A DNA stretch of 64,000 nt from Flavobacterium sp. IB48 (GCF_016405855.1 NZ_JAEFCA010000001.1:904107-968106), one strand, 5' to 3'; shown: positions 8,974 through 19,225, counted from the first letter of the stretch. The notes: generated by a model not told the origin, from the sequence alone. Numbers and translations are program-made.

Positions 8974-11900
8974 TTATCTTTTTAATGAAAAATGCCCTGA
9001 AAAAATAGTCTTATTATCAAAATTAGCTCTAAACCAATAATCATCTGTCGGCATTTCTGCTCCATTGTAGAATCCGTCCCAACCTAGATCATTTGCAAAA
9101 AGTTCTTTCAATAATCTGCCATATCTGTCAAATATAGATATTTTTGAATTTGGGTATTTTTTACTACTTGCTATCTGCCAAAGATCATTATGGCCATCGC
9201 TATTTGGTGTGAAAAATTTAGGATAATCAATTACTGTAACTTCTTTAGTGTCTTCACCGCAACCCTCTTTATCTCTCAGATAAGAAATATAAGTTCCGCC
9301 CTGAACATTAGAAAAATAATTACTATCCTGATAGTTTATTCCGTCTATAGAATATTCTAGATTCCCTTCGAATGTTGGGATAATTTCAATAAAATTGTTA
9401 TCTGACAATTCCTTGTATCTTACTTCTTTAATAGTTGGAAGAGTCGATCGTATCAATTCAAACTCAAATTTGTTTTCACAATAAATATCGTTTTGAATTT
9501 TTCCAACCACAAGAGTATACTTTCCTGCATTTACCAAATCTGCTTCGTTAGTATTTGAAATAACATTATCCTCGCCAAATTTCCAGCTGTAACTATCTAA
9601 ATTATTCTCAACATTTACATGTAAAGAAGTCTCTAGATTACATAGAAAATATGTTTTTTCGACCTTTACAGTAGGCAATTCGTTCACCAATAAATCAAAA
9701 TTTGTTTCAGAATTGCAAAGGCTATTGGTTTGGTTTTCTACTTTTACTTTTATTGTTTGGGATTTTGACTGTGTATTTCGAAATAAGGCTGGAAATGGGC
9801 TTGCCAATTGGTTTCCGTTATTATCAAAATACATTACTTTAAGCCCTGATTGATTTCCTATAATTTCTTTTTCTATGCCGGACATATCAAAAGTGGCAAA
9901 ACCATTTCCTTCATCGCAGGCATATTTATTGGATGGTTTATTAATTTGAGGTTGCGAAGTTGTTTTTAAAACTAATGTCGTTTCCTTATAACAATTGGTT
10001 AAAATATTAGTTACTCTAACAGTTATTATTTCTTGATTTTTAGTTGTATTTGTATAAGGATTAGGCAACGGACTTGCTAATGGATTTCCATTATTATCAA
10101 AATAAGAAACTTTCATTCCTTGTTGATTTCCTAAAACGGTTAATTCAACATTTGAAGTGTCAAAATATTCCGAAATTCCATCATTGTTATCATCACAGCC
10201 TATTAATTCTTGTAAAGAATTTGCAGCAGGAACCGGACTTACTATTAATTTAAATGTCGATTCATTATAACAATTCGTATTCGTATTGACAACCTTGACA
10301 GTAATTTTTTCTTCTTTGGCTATTAGATTCGCAACTGCATTTAATGACCCTTGTATCTTCTGCCCGTTTTGATGATAAAATTCAGCTTTTAAGTCAGCAG
10401 AAGTTTCTAAAATTGTCTCTATTGGTTTTAAATCAAATTGAGCAAAACCATTTCCATTATCACAAACAACCAAATCTGAAATTGGAGATAAATTTGGCAA
10501 TTGATTTACAATTAAATCAAATGTAGTTTCAGAATAGCAACAAGGATTGTCATCGTGACTTACCCTAACAGTAATCGTTTCTCTATCTTTAACTGTATTT
10601 GCGAATGGGTTTGGCAATGTTTCATACTTATTGCCTTTGCTGTCTATGAAAGTAACTATTTTTTCAGTTTGAGTTCCCAAAACCTGCTGCGTAACTGTTG
10701 AAGTATCAAAAGAGGTAGAAAATCCTGTGTTTAAACTATTTTCACAAGCGTAAATATTATTGATTCCATATGCTTTAGGCGGTTCTTTCACATCAATTGT
10801 TTCCGATAAATTTTCAACAGTTCCATCTTTGCCAGTAACCTTGGCGGTAATAGTATATTTTCCATCGGCCGAAAAATCATGAAAGGGAGATAAATCTGTA
10901 GAAACATTATTTGCTCCTGAATCTGGATCTCCGAAATCCCATATAATTGAAGCAATTTTTGACTGATCACTAACACTAAATTCTTTTAAGAATTCAGAAC
11001 ATATATTCGAAATGTTCATTTCAAAAACATTATTTTTAACCTTATTTACATTTCCTGTCACGTTGATATAAAAATTGGCTTGCGGTTTTCCAAAATCAGC
11101 AGTCGAAACATAGCCATTTCCAAGATCAGGATATCCTACTAGTGTTGTACAACCTCGTTGCCATGACACGCCCTCACTTTGTGTTGTACCCGCTATAAAG
11201 GCAACTCCATCTCCATAAACAATTCCTTTATGAACTTCTACCAGAATTTTTTTTACACCAGCTGGAATTTTGATTGGTTTATCAAAATCTACTTGTATAA
11301 TCTGAGAGTTCTCATCAATACTCGGCCGCAGCTCTTCATATTGACTGCTTCCTATTAATTTTTTTTCAGAGAAAGAACATGGGAAATTATCATCAATTTC
11401 ATAGATATTAAAACTAATTTCAGCTAGCCAACCTGTTTTGTTAATTCCAACTTGCCCCGAATTAATTATAAATTCCTCATTATTTGATATACCAAAATCT
11501 TTTAAGTTAAAAGTTCTTGCCCAATAAATATATGCCGATGTACATGAATGTATACCAGTATCTATTAATTCGTCATTGAGGTTATGTGAGATTCTAGTGA
11601 TTGGTCCTAAACTTTTTGTATCAAATACTTCGCCCGTCACATTGATATAAAAATTTGCATCTGGAACAGGAATAGTCAAATCTGTAGTACGCGATAGTCC
11701 ATGATTTAAGTCACAGCCTAAATACCACGATTCTCCATTGTCTTGTGCAGTACCCGCAATAAAGACTTCTCCCGACTTTGGATTATAAATATCTTTTATC
11801 TTATGCACTGTGACCATTATTCTTTTAGTTCCAGCCGGAACAACTATTGGTTCATCAAAATCAAACTGGAAAATTTCTGGAGCACCATTAATAACTCTCG

Positions 11901-12261
11901 TTGGATTAAAACTACGGCTTCCAAGCACCGTTCTTGGAAATGAAGAATAAAAGAAAACAGGAAAATTGTCGTCGATACTATAGACAGTAAAATATAAATT
12001 TGAACCTTCATCAGATTTACTAATTCCAATTTGTCCCGATCTAATAACAAATTGTTCGTTTGGTTTTATACCAAAATCTGATAATGTAAATAATTTCGAC
12101 CAGGCTTCATCTCTATCGCAAGTATACATACTAGTCTTAACAAGTGTTGTTCCAACATTATGAGTCAATGTTATCTGCGCATTTATGCATTGAAAAAACA
12201 GAAAAAATAAAAACGAAATTGCTGTATTAAATTTGTTTTTTTGATTTATAGTTATTCTCAT
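8974..12261 (-). CDS. Large secreted repeat protein with type B T9SS sorting domain
   Basis: 1095 aa, tandem to and partly homologous with the next gene downstream. Signal peptide in residues 1-28 (AISFLFFLFFQCINA). Then a duplicated domain of about 190 aa (copies about 29-215 and 216-405) sharing 'IDDNFP', 'PAGxKxIxVEVHK', 'FIAGTxQ' and 'ANFYINVTG'. A PKD-like domain follows ('IIWDFGDP', about 430-490), then four Cys-Asp repeats (about 500-860, e.g. 'CDDNNDGISEYFDTS'), and the type B domain ('FFTPNSDGHNDLW', 'ISIFDRYGRLLKE', 'SGHFSLKR'). Probably a surface-exposed or released adhesin. The duplicated N-terminal domain is not one I recognise. Confidence 0.85.
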   Translation of the reverse strand: MRITINQKNKFNTAISFLFFLFFQCINAQITLTHNVGTTLVKTSMYTCDRDEAWSKLFTLSDFGIKPNEQFVIRSGQIGISKSDEGSNLYFTVYSIDDNFPVFFYSSFPRTVLGSRSFNPTRVINGAPEIFQFDFDEPIVVPAGTKRIMVTVHKIKDIYNPKSGEVFIAGTAQDNGESWYLGCDLNHGLSRTTDLTIPVPDANFYINVTGEVFDTKSLGPITRISHNLNDELIDTGIHSCTSAYIYWARTFNLKDFGISNNEEFIINSGQVGINKTGWLAEISFNIYEIDDNFPCSFSEKKLIGSSQYEELRPSIDENSQIIQVDFDKPIKIPAGVKKILVEVHKGIVYGDGVAFIAGTTQSEGVSWQRGCTTLVGYPDLGNGYVSTADFGKPQANFYINVTGNVNKVKNNVFEMNISNICSEFLKEFSVSDQSKIASIIWDFGDPDSGANNVSTDLSPFHDFSADGKYTITAKVTGKDGTVENLSETIDVKEPPKAYGINNIYACENSLNTGFSTSFDTSTVTQQVLGTQTEKIVTFIDSKGNKYETLPNPFANTVKDRETITVRVSHDDNPCCYSETTFDLIVNQLPNLSPISDLVVCDNGNGFAQFDLKPIETILETSADLKAEFYHQNGQKIQGSLNAVANLIAKEEKITVKVVNTNTNCYNESTFKLIVSPVPAANSLQELIGCDDNNDGISEYFDTSNVELTVLGNQQGMKVSYFDNNGNPLASPLPNPYTNTTKNQEIITVRVTNILTNCYKETTLVLKTTSQPQINKPSNKYACDEGNGFATFDMSGIEKEIIGNQSGLKVMYFDNNGNQLASPFPALFRNTQSKSQTIKVKVENQTNSLCNSETNFDLLVNELPTVKVEKTYFLCNLETSLHVNVENNLDSYSWKFGEDNVISNTNEADLVNAGKYTLVVGKIQNDIYCENKFEFELIRSTLPTIKEVRYKELSDNNFIEIIPTFEGNLEYSIDGINYQDSNYFSNVQGGTYISYLRDKEGCGEDTKEVTVIDYPKFFTPNSDGHNDLWQIASSKKYPNSKISIFDRYGRLLKELFANDLGWDGFYNGAEMPTDDYWFRANFDNKTIFSGHFSLKR

Positions 12262-12380
12262 TTAAGTAATTTTTGGCCTCTCTTTTAAATTTTTAGGTTT
12301 GATTATTAACTCCAAATATAAGAATCAAATGACAGAAATAGGGTTGAAAAAATATTTCTTTGAAACTAAATAATCTTCAA

Positions 12381-12418
12381 AACAAAAAACCCCGAAAGTC
12401 AGACACTTTCGAGGTTTT
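12381..12418 (-). terminator. Terminator of the arabinan/arabinose operon
   Basis: Stem 12391-12399 with 12403-12411 and a short loop. The A6 run (12384-12389) becomes a U-tract on the minus strand. It lies about 40 nt past the stop of the last gene of the run that begins with susC. Confidence 0.75.
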
Positions 12419-12453
12419 TAGAGAATTACTAAACTAATTAACAGATTCTAAAA

Positions 12454-13638
12454 CTATTTTTTTACCGAGAATTTAAAAGTAGTTTTAGTTTTATAATTTT
12501 CTCCAGGGTTTAGAACCGTTGTTGGAAAATTTTTCTGGTTTGGAGAATCTGGATAATGTTCTGTTTCTAAACATAATCCTGTTCTATGTGCAAAAGTTCC
12601 TCCGTTTGGCATTGGCAACGTTCCGTCAAGGAAATTTCCAGAATAGAACTGAATTCCAGGCTCGTCTGTTGTCATTTCCATAACTCTTCCGCTTGCTGCG
12701 TGATATACTTTTGCAATTATTGTTTTTCCTTTTTCAGGGTTATTCAACACCCAGCAGTGATCATAACCTTTTCCTTTTTGTAATTGATCATTTTTAGCAT
12801 TAATGTCTTTTCCAATTAATTTTGGCGTTCTGAAATCGAAAGGCGTACCAGCAACATCTTCTAATTTTCCTGTCGGAATCAAATCTGCATCAACTGGAAC
12901 TAATTTATCTGCATTTAATGTCAATTCGTGATCTAAGATTGTCTTGGTGAAATCTCCAGATAAATTGAAATATGAATGCTGCGTTAAGTTAACAACCGTT
13001 TTTTTGTCTGTTGTTGCTTCGTATAAAACTTCTAACTGATTGTCATTTGTCAATGTATAAGTCACAAAAACCTTTAAGTTTCCAGGATAACCTTCTTCCA
13101 TATCTTTACTTAAGTAAGACAATTTTAAAGATGCTGTTTCACCAGATTTAACCTCATCAGCTTTCCAAACCACATTAAAAAATCCTTGCGGACCACCGTG
13201 TAAAGCATTTGGCGCATTGTTAATTGCCAATTGATAATCTTTTCCGTCTAATGAAAATTTACCTTTTGCAATTCGGTTTCCGTATCTTCCAATTAAAGCT
13301 CCAAAAAATGGATTTTCTTTTTCGTATTGCGCTAGAGAACTGAATCCGATTACTACATTTTCAGAAACACCTGCTTTATTAGGCACTTTCAAATCTGTAA
13401 TTCTTCCGCCAAAAGTGATGATGTCTACTTCCATCCCATTTTGGTTTTTCAGTTTATAGCTTTCTACTTTTTCGCCTTTAGCAGTAGTTCCGTATTCCGA
13501 TTTGTCAATTGTAACTAAAGCTTTTGCATCGGTTTCAGCTTTTTCTGTATTAGCTTTTTTATCGCCTTTACACTGAACTGAAACTATAGCAATACCAAGC
13601 ATGCTTAATATGAAAAGAGAGCGTTTTAATACATTCAT
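12454..13638 (-). CDS. galM: Aldose 1-epimerase, exported (probable lipoprotein)
   Basis: 394 aa: an N-terminal membrane-targeting segment with a lipobox-like VSVQC (Cys23), then a complete galactose-mutarotase domain. Family motifs seen: ITFGGRITDLKVPN, GRYGNRIAKGKF, NALHGGPQGF (catalytic His region), LTQHSYFNLSG and CLETEHYPDSPNQ with the catalytic Glu. It interconverts alpha and beta anomers of aldoses. As the last gene of the arabinose run it probably equilibrates freshly released L-arabinose outside the cytoplasm, unlike the cytosolic paralogue at 34958. Lipidation is inferred; the residues after the Cys (KGDKK) are not a clean surface-export signal. Confidence 0.9.
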   Translation of the reverse strand: MNVLKRSLFILSMLGIAIVSVQCKGDKKANTEKAETDAKALVTIDKSEYGTTAKGEKVESYKLKNQNGMEVDIITFGGRITDLKVPNKAGVSENVVIGFSSLAQYEKENPFFGALIGRYGNRIAKGKFSLDGKDYQLAINNAPNALHGGPQGFFNVVWKADEVKSGETASLKLSYLSKDMEEGYPGNLKVFVTYTLTNDNQLEVLYEATTDKKTVVNLTQHSYFNLSGDFTKTILDHELTLNADKLVPVDADLIPTGKLEDVAGTPFDFRTPKLIGKDINAKNDQLQKGKGYDHCWVLNNPEKGKTIIAKVYHAASGRVMEMTTDEPGIQFYSGNFLDGTLPMPNGGTFAHRTGLCLETEHYPDSPNQKNFPTTVLNPGENYKTKTTFKFSVKK

Positions 13639-13663
13639 AAATTGTAGTTTTTTGGTTTGTAAA

Positions 13664-13761
13664 AGTTAGATGTTAGATATAAAATGTCAGATGTGAAATT
13701 TAATCATTTTATAAATGTAAAAATCACCTTTTTCTTTTTTTTTCACATTTAACATCTAACA
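13664..13761. repeat. Intergenic inverted repeat, 'GTTAGATGTTAGA' type
   Basis: The araA-galM gap has arms containing GTTAGATGTTAGATA and its near complement (…CACATTTAACATCTAAC), with an AT-rich centre. It fills almost the whole gap and could form a long hairpin in the operon mRNA. Confidence 0.55.
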
Positions 13762-13778
13762 AATTACGTTTTACTGTC

Positions 13779-15287
13779 TTATAGTCCGTGTTGGAATAAA
13801 TGGAAATATGCTTCATTAGCATTGATTTTATCTTTAAACTCTCTTACGGTTGTTTTTTCATCAATTACCAATAATTCGATTCCAGCAATATCTGCAAAAT
13901 CTTCCATATATTCTGTTGTAATCGATTGGCTGTAAACCGTGTGGTGAGCTCCTCCAGCTAAAATCCAAGCTGTTGCTGCAACTTCTAAATTTGGCTTACA
14001 ATCCCATAAAACTCTAGCAACAGGAAGTTTTGGTAATTCTGCCATTGGTTTAACAGCTTCAACTTCGTTTACAATTAAACGGAAACGAGTTCCCATATCA
14101 ACCAAAGAAACATTGATGGCGTCTCCTGCAGGAGAATTAAACACCAAACGAGCTGGATCTTCTTTCCCGCCAATTCCTAATGGATGCACTTCGCAAGAAG
14201 GTTTTCCGTCAGCGATTGATGGACAGATTTCCAACATGTGAGAACCCAAAACGTATGATTTTTGTGGTGTAAAATGGTACGTGTAATCTTCCATGAAAGA
14301 AGTTCCGCCTTCTAAACCAATACACATTACTTTTAAAGCTCTAACCATTGCAGCAGTTTTCCAGTCTCCTTCTCCACCAAAACCATAACCATCGGCCATT
14401 AATCTTTGTGTTGCAATTCCTGGCAATTGTTTCCAAACTCCAAGGTTTTCAAATGTATCTGTGAAAGCTCCAAATCCTCCTTCTTCAAGGAAAGCTCTTA
14501 ATCCTAATTCGATTTTCGCAGCTTCAACTAACGAACTTCTTTGTGCTCCGCCTTCTTTTAAAGAATCAGTTAAGTTATAAGAAGACTCATAAACTGCTAA
14601 TAAATCGTTTAATTGTTTGTCTGTTACTTTTTCAATATGTTTTGTAACGTCTGAAGAATCGTATCCGTTTACAGACATTCCAAAACGAATTTGCGCCTCA
14701 ACTTTATCACCTTCTGTAACGGCAACTTCACGCATATTGTCTCCAATACGAGCTACTTTTAGGTTTTGAAGTTCATCCCATCCCAGGACAACTCTTGACC
14801 AGATTCCTAATTGTTTCTGAACTCTTTGATCTTCCCAATGTCCAACTACAACTTTACGTTTTTTACGTAATCTAGACATGATGAAACCAAATTCACGATC
14901 TCCGTGAGCTGATTGGTTCAAGTTCATAAAATCCATATCAATGCTTCCCCAAGGAATTTCAGCATTATATTGCGTATGCAAGTGACATAATGGTTTTTTA
15001 AGGATATTTAATCCGCCAATCCACATTTTTGCTGGAGAGAAAGTATGCATCCAAGCAATAATTCCGATACAATTTTTCTCAGAATTCGCTGCCAAACAAA
15101 CATCTAAAATTTGCGAAGGAGATTTTACCACATCTTTGTAAACCACTTTTACTGGAATTGAAGATGAAGCATCTAATCCTTTTGCCATTATTTGAGAATG
15201 TTCTGCTACTTTTCTAAGTGTTTCTTCACCGTATAATTCTTGGCTTCCTACTACAAACCATACTTCTTTTTGAGAAATGTCTATCAT
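13779..15287 (-). CDS. araA: L-arabinose isomerase
   Basis: 502 aa, the normal length. Converts L-arabinose to L-ribulose in the cytoplasm. The active-site residues fall at the same numbers as in the E. coli enzyme: E306 (FGGEGDWK), E333 (FMEDYTYHF), H350 (VLGSHMLE) and a C-terminal His near 449 ([10 protein letters not shown]). No truncation or anomaly. It follows araD in the order araB-araD-araA. The 150-nt gap before it is filled by a palindromic repeat rather than by an operator, so it is probably carried on the araB transcript. Confidence 0.97.
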   Translation of the reverse strand: MIDISQKEVWFVVGSQELYGEETLRKVAEHSQIMAKGLDASSSIPVKVVYKDVVKSPSQILDVCLAANSEKNCIGIIAWMHTFSPAKMWIGGLNILKKPLCHLHTQYNAEIPWGSIDMDFMNLNQSAHGDREFGFIMSRLRKKRKVVVGHWEDQRVQKQLGIWSRVVLGWDELQNLKVARIGDNMREVAVTEGDKVEAQIRFGMSVNGYDSSDVTKHIEKVTDKQLNDLLAVYESSYNLTDSLKEGGAQRSSLVEAAKIELGLRAFLEEGGFGAFTDTFENLGVWKQLPGIATQRLMADGYGFGGEGDWKTAAMVRALKVMCIGLEGGTSFMEDYTYHFTPQKSYVLGSHMLEICPSIADGKPSCEVHPLGIGGKEDPARLVFNSPAGDAINVSLVDMGTRFRLIVNEVEAVKPMAELPKLPVARVLWDCKPNLEVAATAWILAGGAHHTVYSQSITTEYMEDFADIAGIELLVIDEKTTVREFKDKINANEAYFHLFQHGL

Positions 15288-15297
15288 TTTGTTATTT

Positions 15298-15440
15298 TTT
15301 GTTTCAAGTTTCAGGTTTCACGTTATTGGAATCTGAAAACTCGATTTGTTATATTATTGTTTCTGTTTTGTTTGTTTCACATTCCAAATTTTACGTCCCA
15401 ACAACTTGAAACAAAAAAACCTGAAACCTGAAACAAAACC
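15298..15440. repeat. Intergenic inverted repeat, 'GTTTCAAGTTTCAGG' type
   Basis: The araD-araA gap has outer arms (about 15298-15320 and 15409-15438) carrying GTTTCAAGTTTCAGGTTTCA and the complementary TGAAACCTGAAAC, with internal AT-rich sequence. No gene or operator is seen inside. Confidence 0.6.
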
Positions 15441-15441
15441 T

Positions 15442-16143
15442 TTACTGTCCGTAGTACGAATCTTTTCCGTGTTTACGGTTGTAATGTTTCTTAATTAATG
15501 AATCTTTTAATCTTGGTGCATTTGGGTTTATTTGTAAAGTCAGGTACGCCATTTCTGCGACAACTTCTAAGACTTTACTGTTGTAAACCGCTTTTGCAGC
15601 ATTTTTTCCCCATGCAAACGGGCCGTGATTTCCAATTAAAATCATTTCTACTTCTTCATAAGAAAGATTTTTTTCTTTGAAACAATCCAAAATCTGAATT
15701 CCGGTATTGTGCTCGTAGTTTCCTTCAATTAAATGATCTGCCATCGGGGGCGCACACGGAATATCAGCTGTTAAATGATCCGCATGTGTTGTTCCGAAAA
15801 TTGGAATATCTTGCTGCGATTGTGCCCAAGCCACAGAATATGTTGCGTGAGTATGTGCAACGCCACCAATATTTGGCCAATTTTTATATAAATAAGCGTG
15901 TGTTTTTGTGTCAGATGACGGACGCATTGTGCCTTCGATAACATTATTATCAAAATCGACAATTACGATATCTTCAGGTTTTAAATCTTCGTAAGGAACA
16001 CCGCTTGGCTTAATGGCAAAAACACCATTTTTTCTATCCACAGCGCTTACATTTCCGAAAGTATATACCACCAAATTCAATGCATTTAACTGCATATTGG
16101 CTTCGTAACATTCTTGTTTTAAATCTTTATAAAGAGAACTCAT
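15442..16143 (-). CDS. araD: L-ribulose-5-phosphate 4-epimerase
   Basis: 233 aa from the ATG at 16143 (MSSLYKDLKQECYEAN), the usual family length; a longer frame reaching 16179 would add a non-homologous leader. Class II aldolase fold using a divalent metal held by histidines: VAHTHATYSVAWAQ and GTTHADH are visible, as is the substrate-loop GNVSAVDR. It converts L-ribulose 5-phosphate to D-xylulose 5-phosphate for the pentose phosphate pathway. Its start overlaps the 3' end of araB by 17 nt, suggesting translational coupling. Confidence 0.95.
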   Translation of the reverse strand: MSSLYKDLKQECYEANMQLNALNLVVYTFGNVSAVDRKNGVFAIKPSGVPYEDLKPEDIVIVDFDNNVIEGTMRPSSDTKTHAYLYKNWPNIGGVAHTHATYSVAWAQSQQDIPIFGTTHADHLTADIPCAPPMADHLIEGNYEHNTGIQILDCFKEKNLSYEEVEMILIGNHGPFAWGKNAAKAVYNSKVLEVVAEMAYLTLQINPNAPRLKDSLIKKHYNRKHGKDSYYGQ

Positions 16144-17818
16144 TTTGAGAAATTTTAATAGTTGGATCTGCAAAAGCACTTAATTTTTCGTATCCTAAAA
16201 GCAATTTATGATACGCTTCAACCTTGTCTGTCTGAGGGAAATATTCTCCGTCAAAATCGCTTCCAATTTTTTGGCTTGCTTCTATTATATTTGGATAAAT
16301 TCCAGCTGCAACAGCTGCGTAAATTGCTGCACCTAAAGCAGGAGTTTGGTCTGAAGCTGCAACTTTAATTGGTTTGTTTAAAACGTTAGCCAAAGTCTGC
16401 ATAATGAAAGGCGATTTACGAGCAACACCGCCAATTCCGATAACGCTGTCAATTTTCACTCCTTCTTCTTCGAAACGATCTACAATTTTCTTCGCTCCAA
16501 AACAGATTGCGTTTACTAAAGCTTTAAAAATATGAGGCGCTTTTGTTCCTAAAGAAAGGTTTGAAATGGCACTTTTTACTTCTTGATTTGCATCTGGAGT
16601 TCGTCTTCCGTTAATCCAGTCTAAAGCAATTGGAAGACTTTCTGAAACTGGTATTTTCTCTGCTTCTTTCGTCAATTCAACAATTAATTTATCACTGAAT
16701 TCTTCTCTTAACTGCTCTTTTTGAGCATCATTTAAAACAGAAGATGTTCCTAATAAATGTTCCGTAGGCCACATTAAAAGTTCTTTGTACCAAGCCAATA
16801 AATCACCAAAAGCAGATTGTCCTGCTTCAAGACCAATAAATCCTGGAATTACAGATCCATCAACTTGTCCACAAATTCCTCTAACTGTTTTTGTTCCAAC
16901 CTCATCATAAGAACCAACAAGAATATCACAAGTTGAAGTTCCCATAACACGAACTAAAGTATTCTCTTCGATTTTAGCTCCAACTGCTCCAGAATGTGCA
17001 TCGAAAGTTCCAACAGCTACAACTGTTTCTGTAGAAAGTCCTAGACGATCTGCCCATTCTTGGCTTAATTTTCCAGCAACTAAGTCTGACGTATAAGTTT
17101 CATCATATAAATTGCCACGTAAAGTCGCTAAATATGGATGCAGTTTTTCTAAGAATTCAACTGGCGGTAATCCGTTCCAGTCTGCGTGCCACATTGCTTT
17201 ATGTCCTGCTGCACAACGGCTTCTTTTGAAGGTTTTTAAATCTTTATCTTCAATCAATAAATACGTCATTAAATCGCAGTGTTCCATCCAAGTGTGTGCT
17301 GCATTTCTAACCGCTTCGTCTTGTCTTGCGATATGAAGGATTTTTGCCCAAAACCATTCAGAAGAATAAATTCCTCCAACGTATTTTGTTACGTCTTCTC
17401 CACCCCAGCTTACTGCCAGTTCGTTAATTTCGTTTGCTTCATTTATAGAAGTATGATCTTTCCATAAAACCATCATGGCATTTGGATTTTCTTCAAAACC
17501 TTTTGTCAATGCTAATGGCGTTCCGTCTTTTGTAACTGGAACTGGAGAAGATCCTGTTGTATCAATACAAATTCCGCGAACCAATGCCGGATCAACATTA
17601 CTTTCTTTTACAACATTTTGAATTGTAATTTCCAATCCTTCGATATGATCCAAAGGATGCTGACGAAATTGGTTTATAGAAGCGTCACAATATTGCTTGT
17701 TTTTCCATCTTTTGTAATGAGAAACATTCGATGCCAACTCCTGCCCATTTTCTGTGTCAATAAGCACCGCACGAACAGAATCTGTTCCGTAGTCCAATCC
17801 TATTACATAATTTTTCAT
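16127..17818 (-). CDS. araB: Ribulokinase
   Basis: 563 aa, FGGY kinase family of the AraB branch. Phosphorylates L-ribulose with ATP. N-terminal FGGY domain begins VIGLDYGTDSVRAVLID; the pentulose-binding region CIDTTGSSPVPV and the C-terminal nucleotide domain with GIGGVARKSPFIMQTLANVL are intact. First gene of araB-araD-araA. Its promoter carries a 21-bp palindrome matching those before susC, araR and the SSS transporter, so repression in the absence of L-arabinose is likely. Confidence 0.96.
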   Translation of the reverse strand: MKNYVIGLDYGTDSVRAVLIDTENGQELASNVSHYKRWKNKQYCDASINQFRQHPLDHIEGLEITIQNVVKESNVDPALVRGICIDTTGSSPVPVTKDGTPLALTKGFEENPNAMMVLWKDHTSINEANEINELAVSWGGEDVTKYVGGIYSSEWFWAKILHIARQDEAVRNAAHTWMEHCDLMTYLLIEDKDLKTFKRSRCAAGHKAMWHADWNGLPPVEFLEKLHPYLATLRGNLYDETYTSDLVAGKLSQEWADRLGLSTETVVAVGTFDAHSGAVGAKIEENTLVRVMGTSTCDILVGSYDEVGTKTVRGICGQVDGSVIPGFIGLEAGQSAFGDLLAWYKELLMWPTEHLLGTSSVLNDAQKEQLREEFSDKLIVELTKEAEKIPVSESLPIALDWINGRRTPDANQEVKSAISNLSLGTKAPHIFKALVNAICFGAKKIVDRFEEEGVKIDSVIGIGGVARKSPFIMQTLANVLNKPIKVAASDQTPALGAAIYAAVAAGIYPNIIEASQKIGSDFDGEYFPQTDKVEAYHKLLLGYEKLSAFADPTIKISQNEFSL

Positions 17819-17842
17819 TCGTATTTTATTTTAAAATATTGA

Positions 17843-17877
17843 CAAATATAATTATTAAAATTTTATAAGTGTACAAA
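17843..17877 (-). promoter_or_regulatory. Candidate araB promoter
   Basis: Minus-strand TATATTTG (17843-17850) is a full match to TAnnTTTG. A TTG (17874-17876 on the complement) lies 23 nt upstream, inside the allowed spacing. The -33 element is covered by the palindrome at 17866-17886. The predicted leader is about 18 nt. Confidence 0.55.
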
Positions 17878-17886
17878 AAACACTTA
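17866..17886. promoter_or_regulatory. Probable AraR operator at araB
   Basis: Perfect 7-7-7 palindrome, TAAGTGT, 7 nt, ACACTTA. It overlaps the -33 element of araB, an arrangement expected for repression. Three similar sites lie at 32545, 33005 and 38338. The remainder of the gap to 18109 (about 220 nt) shows nothing further. Confidence 0.7.
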
Positions 17887-18109
17887 ATAAAATTCTGCTT
17901 CGTAATTTTTACAAAAAATGCATCAAAACAAAGATTTAAGCCTAAAACAGAAAATAAATGTCAATGTTACATTTATAATGTTGCGATTATTTCATCTTAA
18001 TCTTCAAGATGGTCACAGAATAAGCTGGAAAATTGTACTAAACTTTGCTTCCATTTACTTTAAACTGACTTACTTTCGGACTAATTTTCGTCATTATTAT
18101 TTGACGTTT

Positions 18110-19225
18110 TTAGTTAAATTCGAATATTGGTGTATCGTTTTTATCAAATTTTAATTTCATCATTCTTGCATGACGATTAGGATCATACAGCGGATCTGCA
18201 ATAATTTCTTTCAACGGTCTTTTATCTGTCGCAGGTACAACTTTTGGATCGCCAACAGCTTTTTCGTAATCTCTTGCATGATAAATTACTAATGGCTCTC
18301 CGTTTTCATCTACTGTAAATGAGTTATGTCCTGGTCCATAAATTTTCTTTGCTTCGTTGGTTTTTAATACTGGATATCTGGATTTTTTCCAAGAATTTCT
18401 ATCTAGTAAATCAGCGTTTTCATCTGCTTCCATCATTCCCATACTATAACAAGAACCAGTAGCACTTGCTGAAAAAGTAATGTAAATTTTCCCTTTGTGT
18501 TTAAGAACTGCAGGACCTTCATTTACCCAAAAACCTATGCGTTCCCAATCATAATCTGGAGTCGTTAGCATAAATTGAACTGTTTTTAGTTTTACGGGCG
18601 ATTCCATTTCGGCCAAATACAAATTAGAAGCTGCGAACTGTCCGCCTGTTTTTTCTGCCCAACAGAAATAGCGTTTATTTTTATGCTCAAATACAGTCCC
18701 GTCCAGAGAAAAATCGGTAAAACTTTTTGGATCTGCATCAGCCGCCTGCATTTGTCCAAGTTCAATCCACTTATCATGTAAAGGATCCTGACCTGTACAC
18801 TCCAAAACATACGGTCTTAATTTCCAAATATCATTTTCTTCGCTTGCTGCAAAATACACGTACCATTTTCCATCTAAATAATGAATTTCAGGAGCCCAAA
18901 CATGACGGCTCATTGGTCCGCTTTTATGTTTTTCCCAGACTCTAAAGGTTTCAGCATTTTGAAGTTCATCAATAGACTTGGCACGTCTTAACTCTATAGC
19001 ATCGTAGGTTGGTATCGATCCTGTAAAATAGTAATACCCATCTGTATGCTTATAGATAAAAGGATCTGCTCTTTGCAAAACAATAGGTTTATTAGTTAAG
19101 GTTGTTTTTGTAGTAGCCGCTTCTTTTTTAGACAACTCTTTTTCTGCTTTTTTATCTGTACAGGAAGAAACACTTACAAAAACAATGGCTGAAAGTGCCC
19201 AATTTTTTAATATGTTTGTTTGCAT
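18110..19225 (-). CDS. Glycoside hydrolase family 43 lipoprotein (probable alpha-L-arabinofuranosidase)
   Basis: 371 aa. Lipoprotein signal with lipobox VSSC (Cys22), then one five-bladed GH43 propeller. The three catalytic acids are recognisable: base Asp54 (QRADPFIYKHTDG), pKa-tuning Asp175 (FSLDGTVF) and acid Glu236 (VNEGPAVLKHKG). Further typical strands are HVWAPEIHYLDGKWYVYF and GPGHNSFTVDENG. It probably removes arabinofuranosyl units from arabinan or arabino-oligosaccharides at the cell surface or in the periplasm. The exact GH43 subfamily cannot be read from the sequence alone. It ends the hydrolase block just before araB. Confidence 0.88.
   Translation of the reverse strand: MQTNILKNWALSAIVFVSVSSCTDKKAEKELSKKEAATTKTTLTNKPIVLQRADPFIYKHTDGYYYFTGSIPTYDAIELRRAKSIDELQNAETFRVWEKHKSGPMSRHVWAPEIHYLDGKWYVYFAASEENDIWKLRPYVLECTGQDPLHDKWIELGQMQAADADPKSFTDFSLDGTVFEHKNKRYFCWAEKTGGQFAASNLYLAEMESPVKLKTVQFMLTTPDYDWERIGFWVNEGPAVLKHKGKIYITFSASATGSCYSMGMMEADENADLLDRNSWKKSRYPVLKTNEAKKIYGPGHNSFTVDENGEPLVIYHARDYEKAVGDPKVVPATDKRPLKEIIADPLYDPNRHARMMKLKFDKNDTPIFEFN

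Noticed and set aside
15218..15431. Two overlapping plus-strand frames near araA
   Set aside because: They lie over the araA start and the adjacent intergenic palindrome, and have no protein-like pattern.
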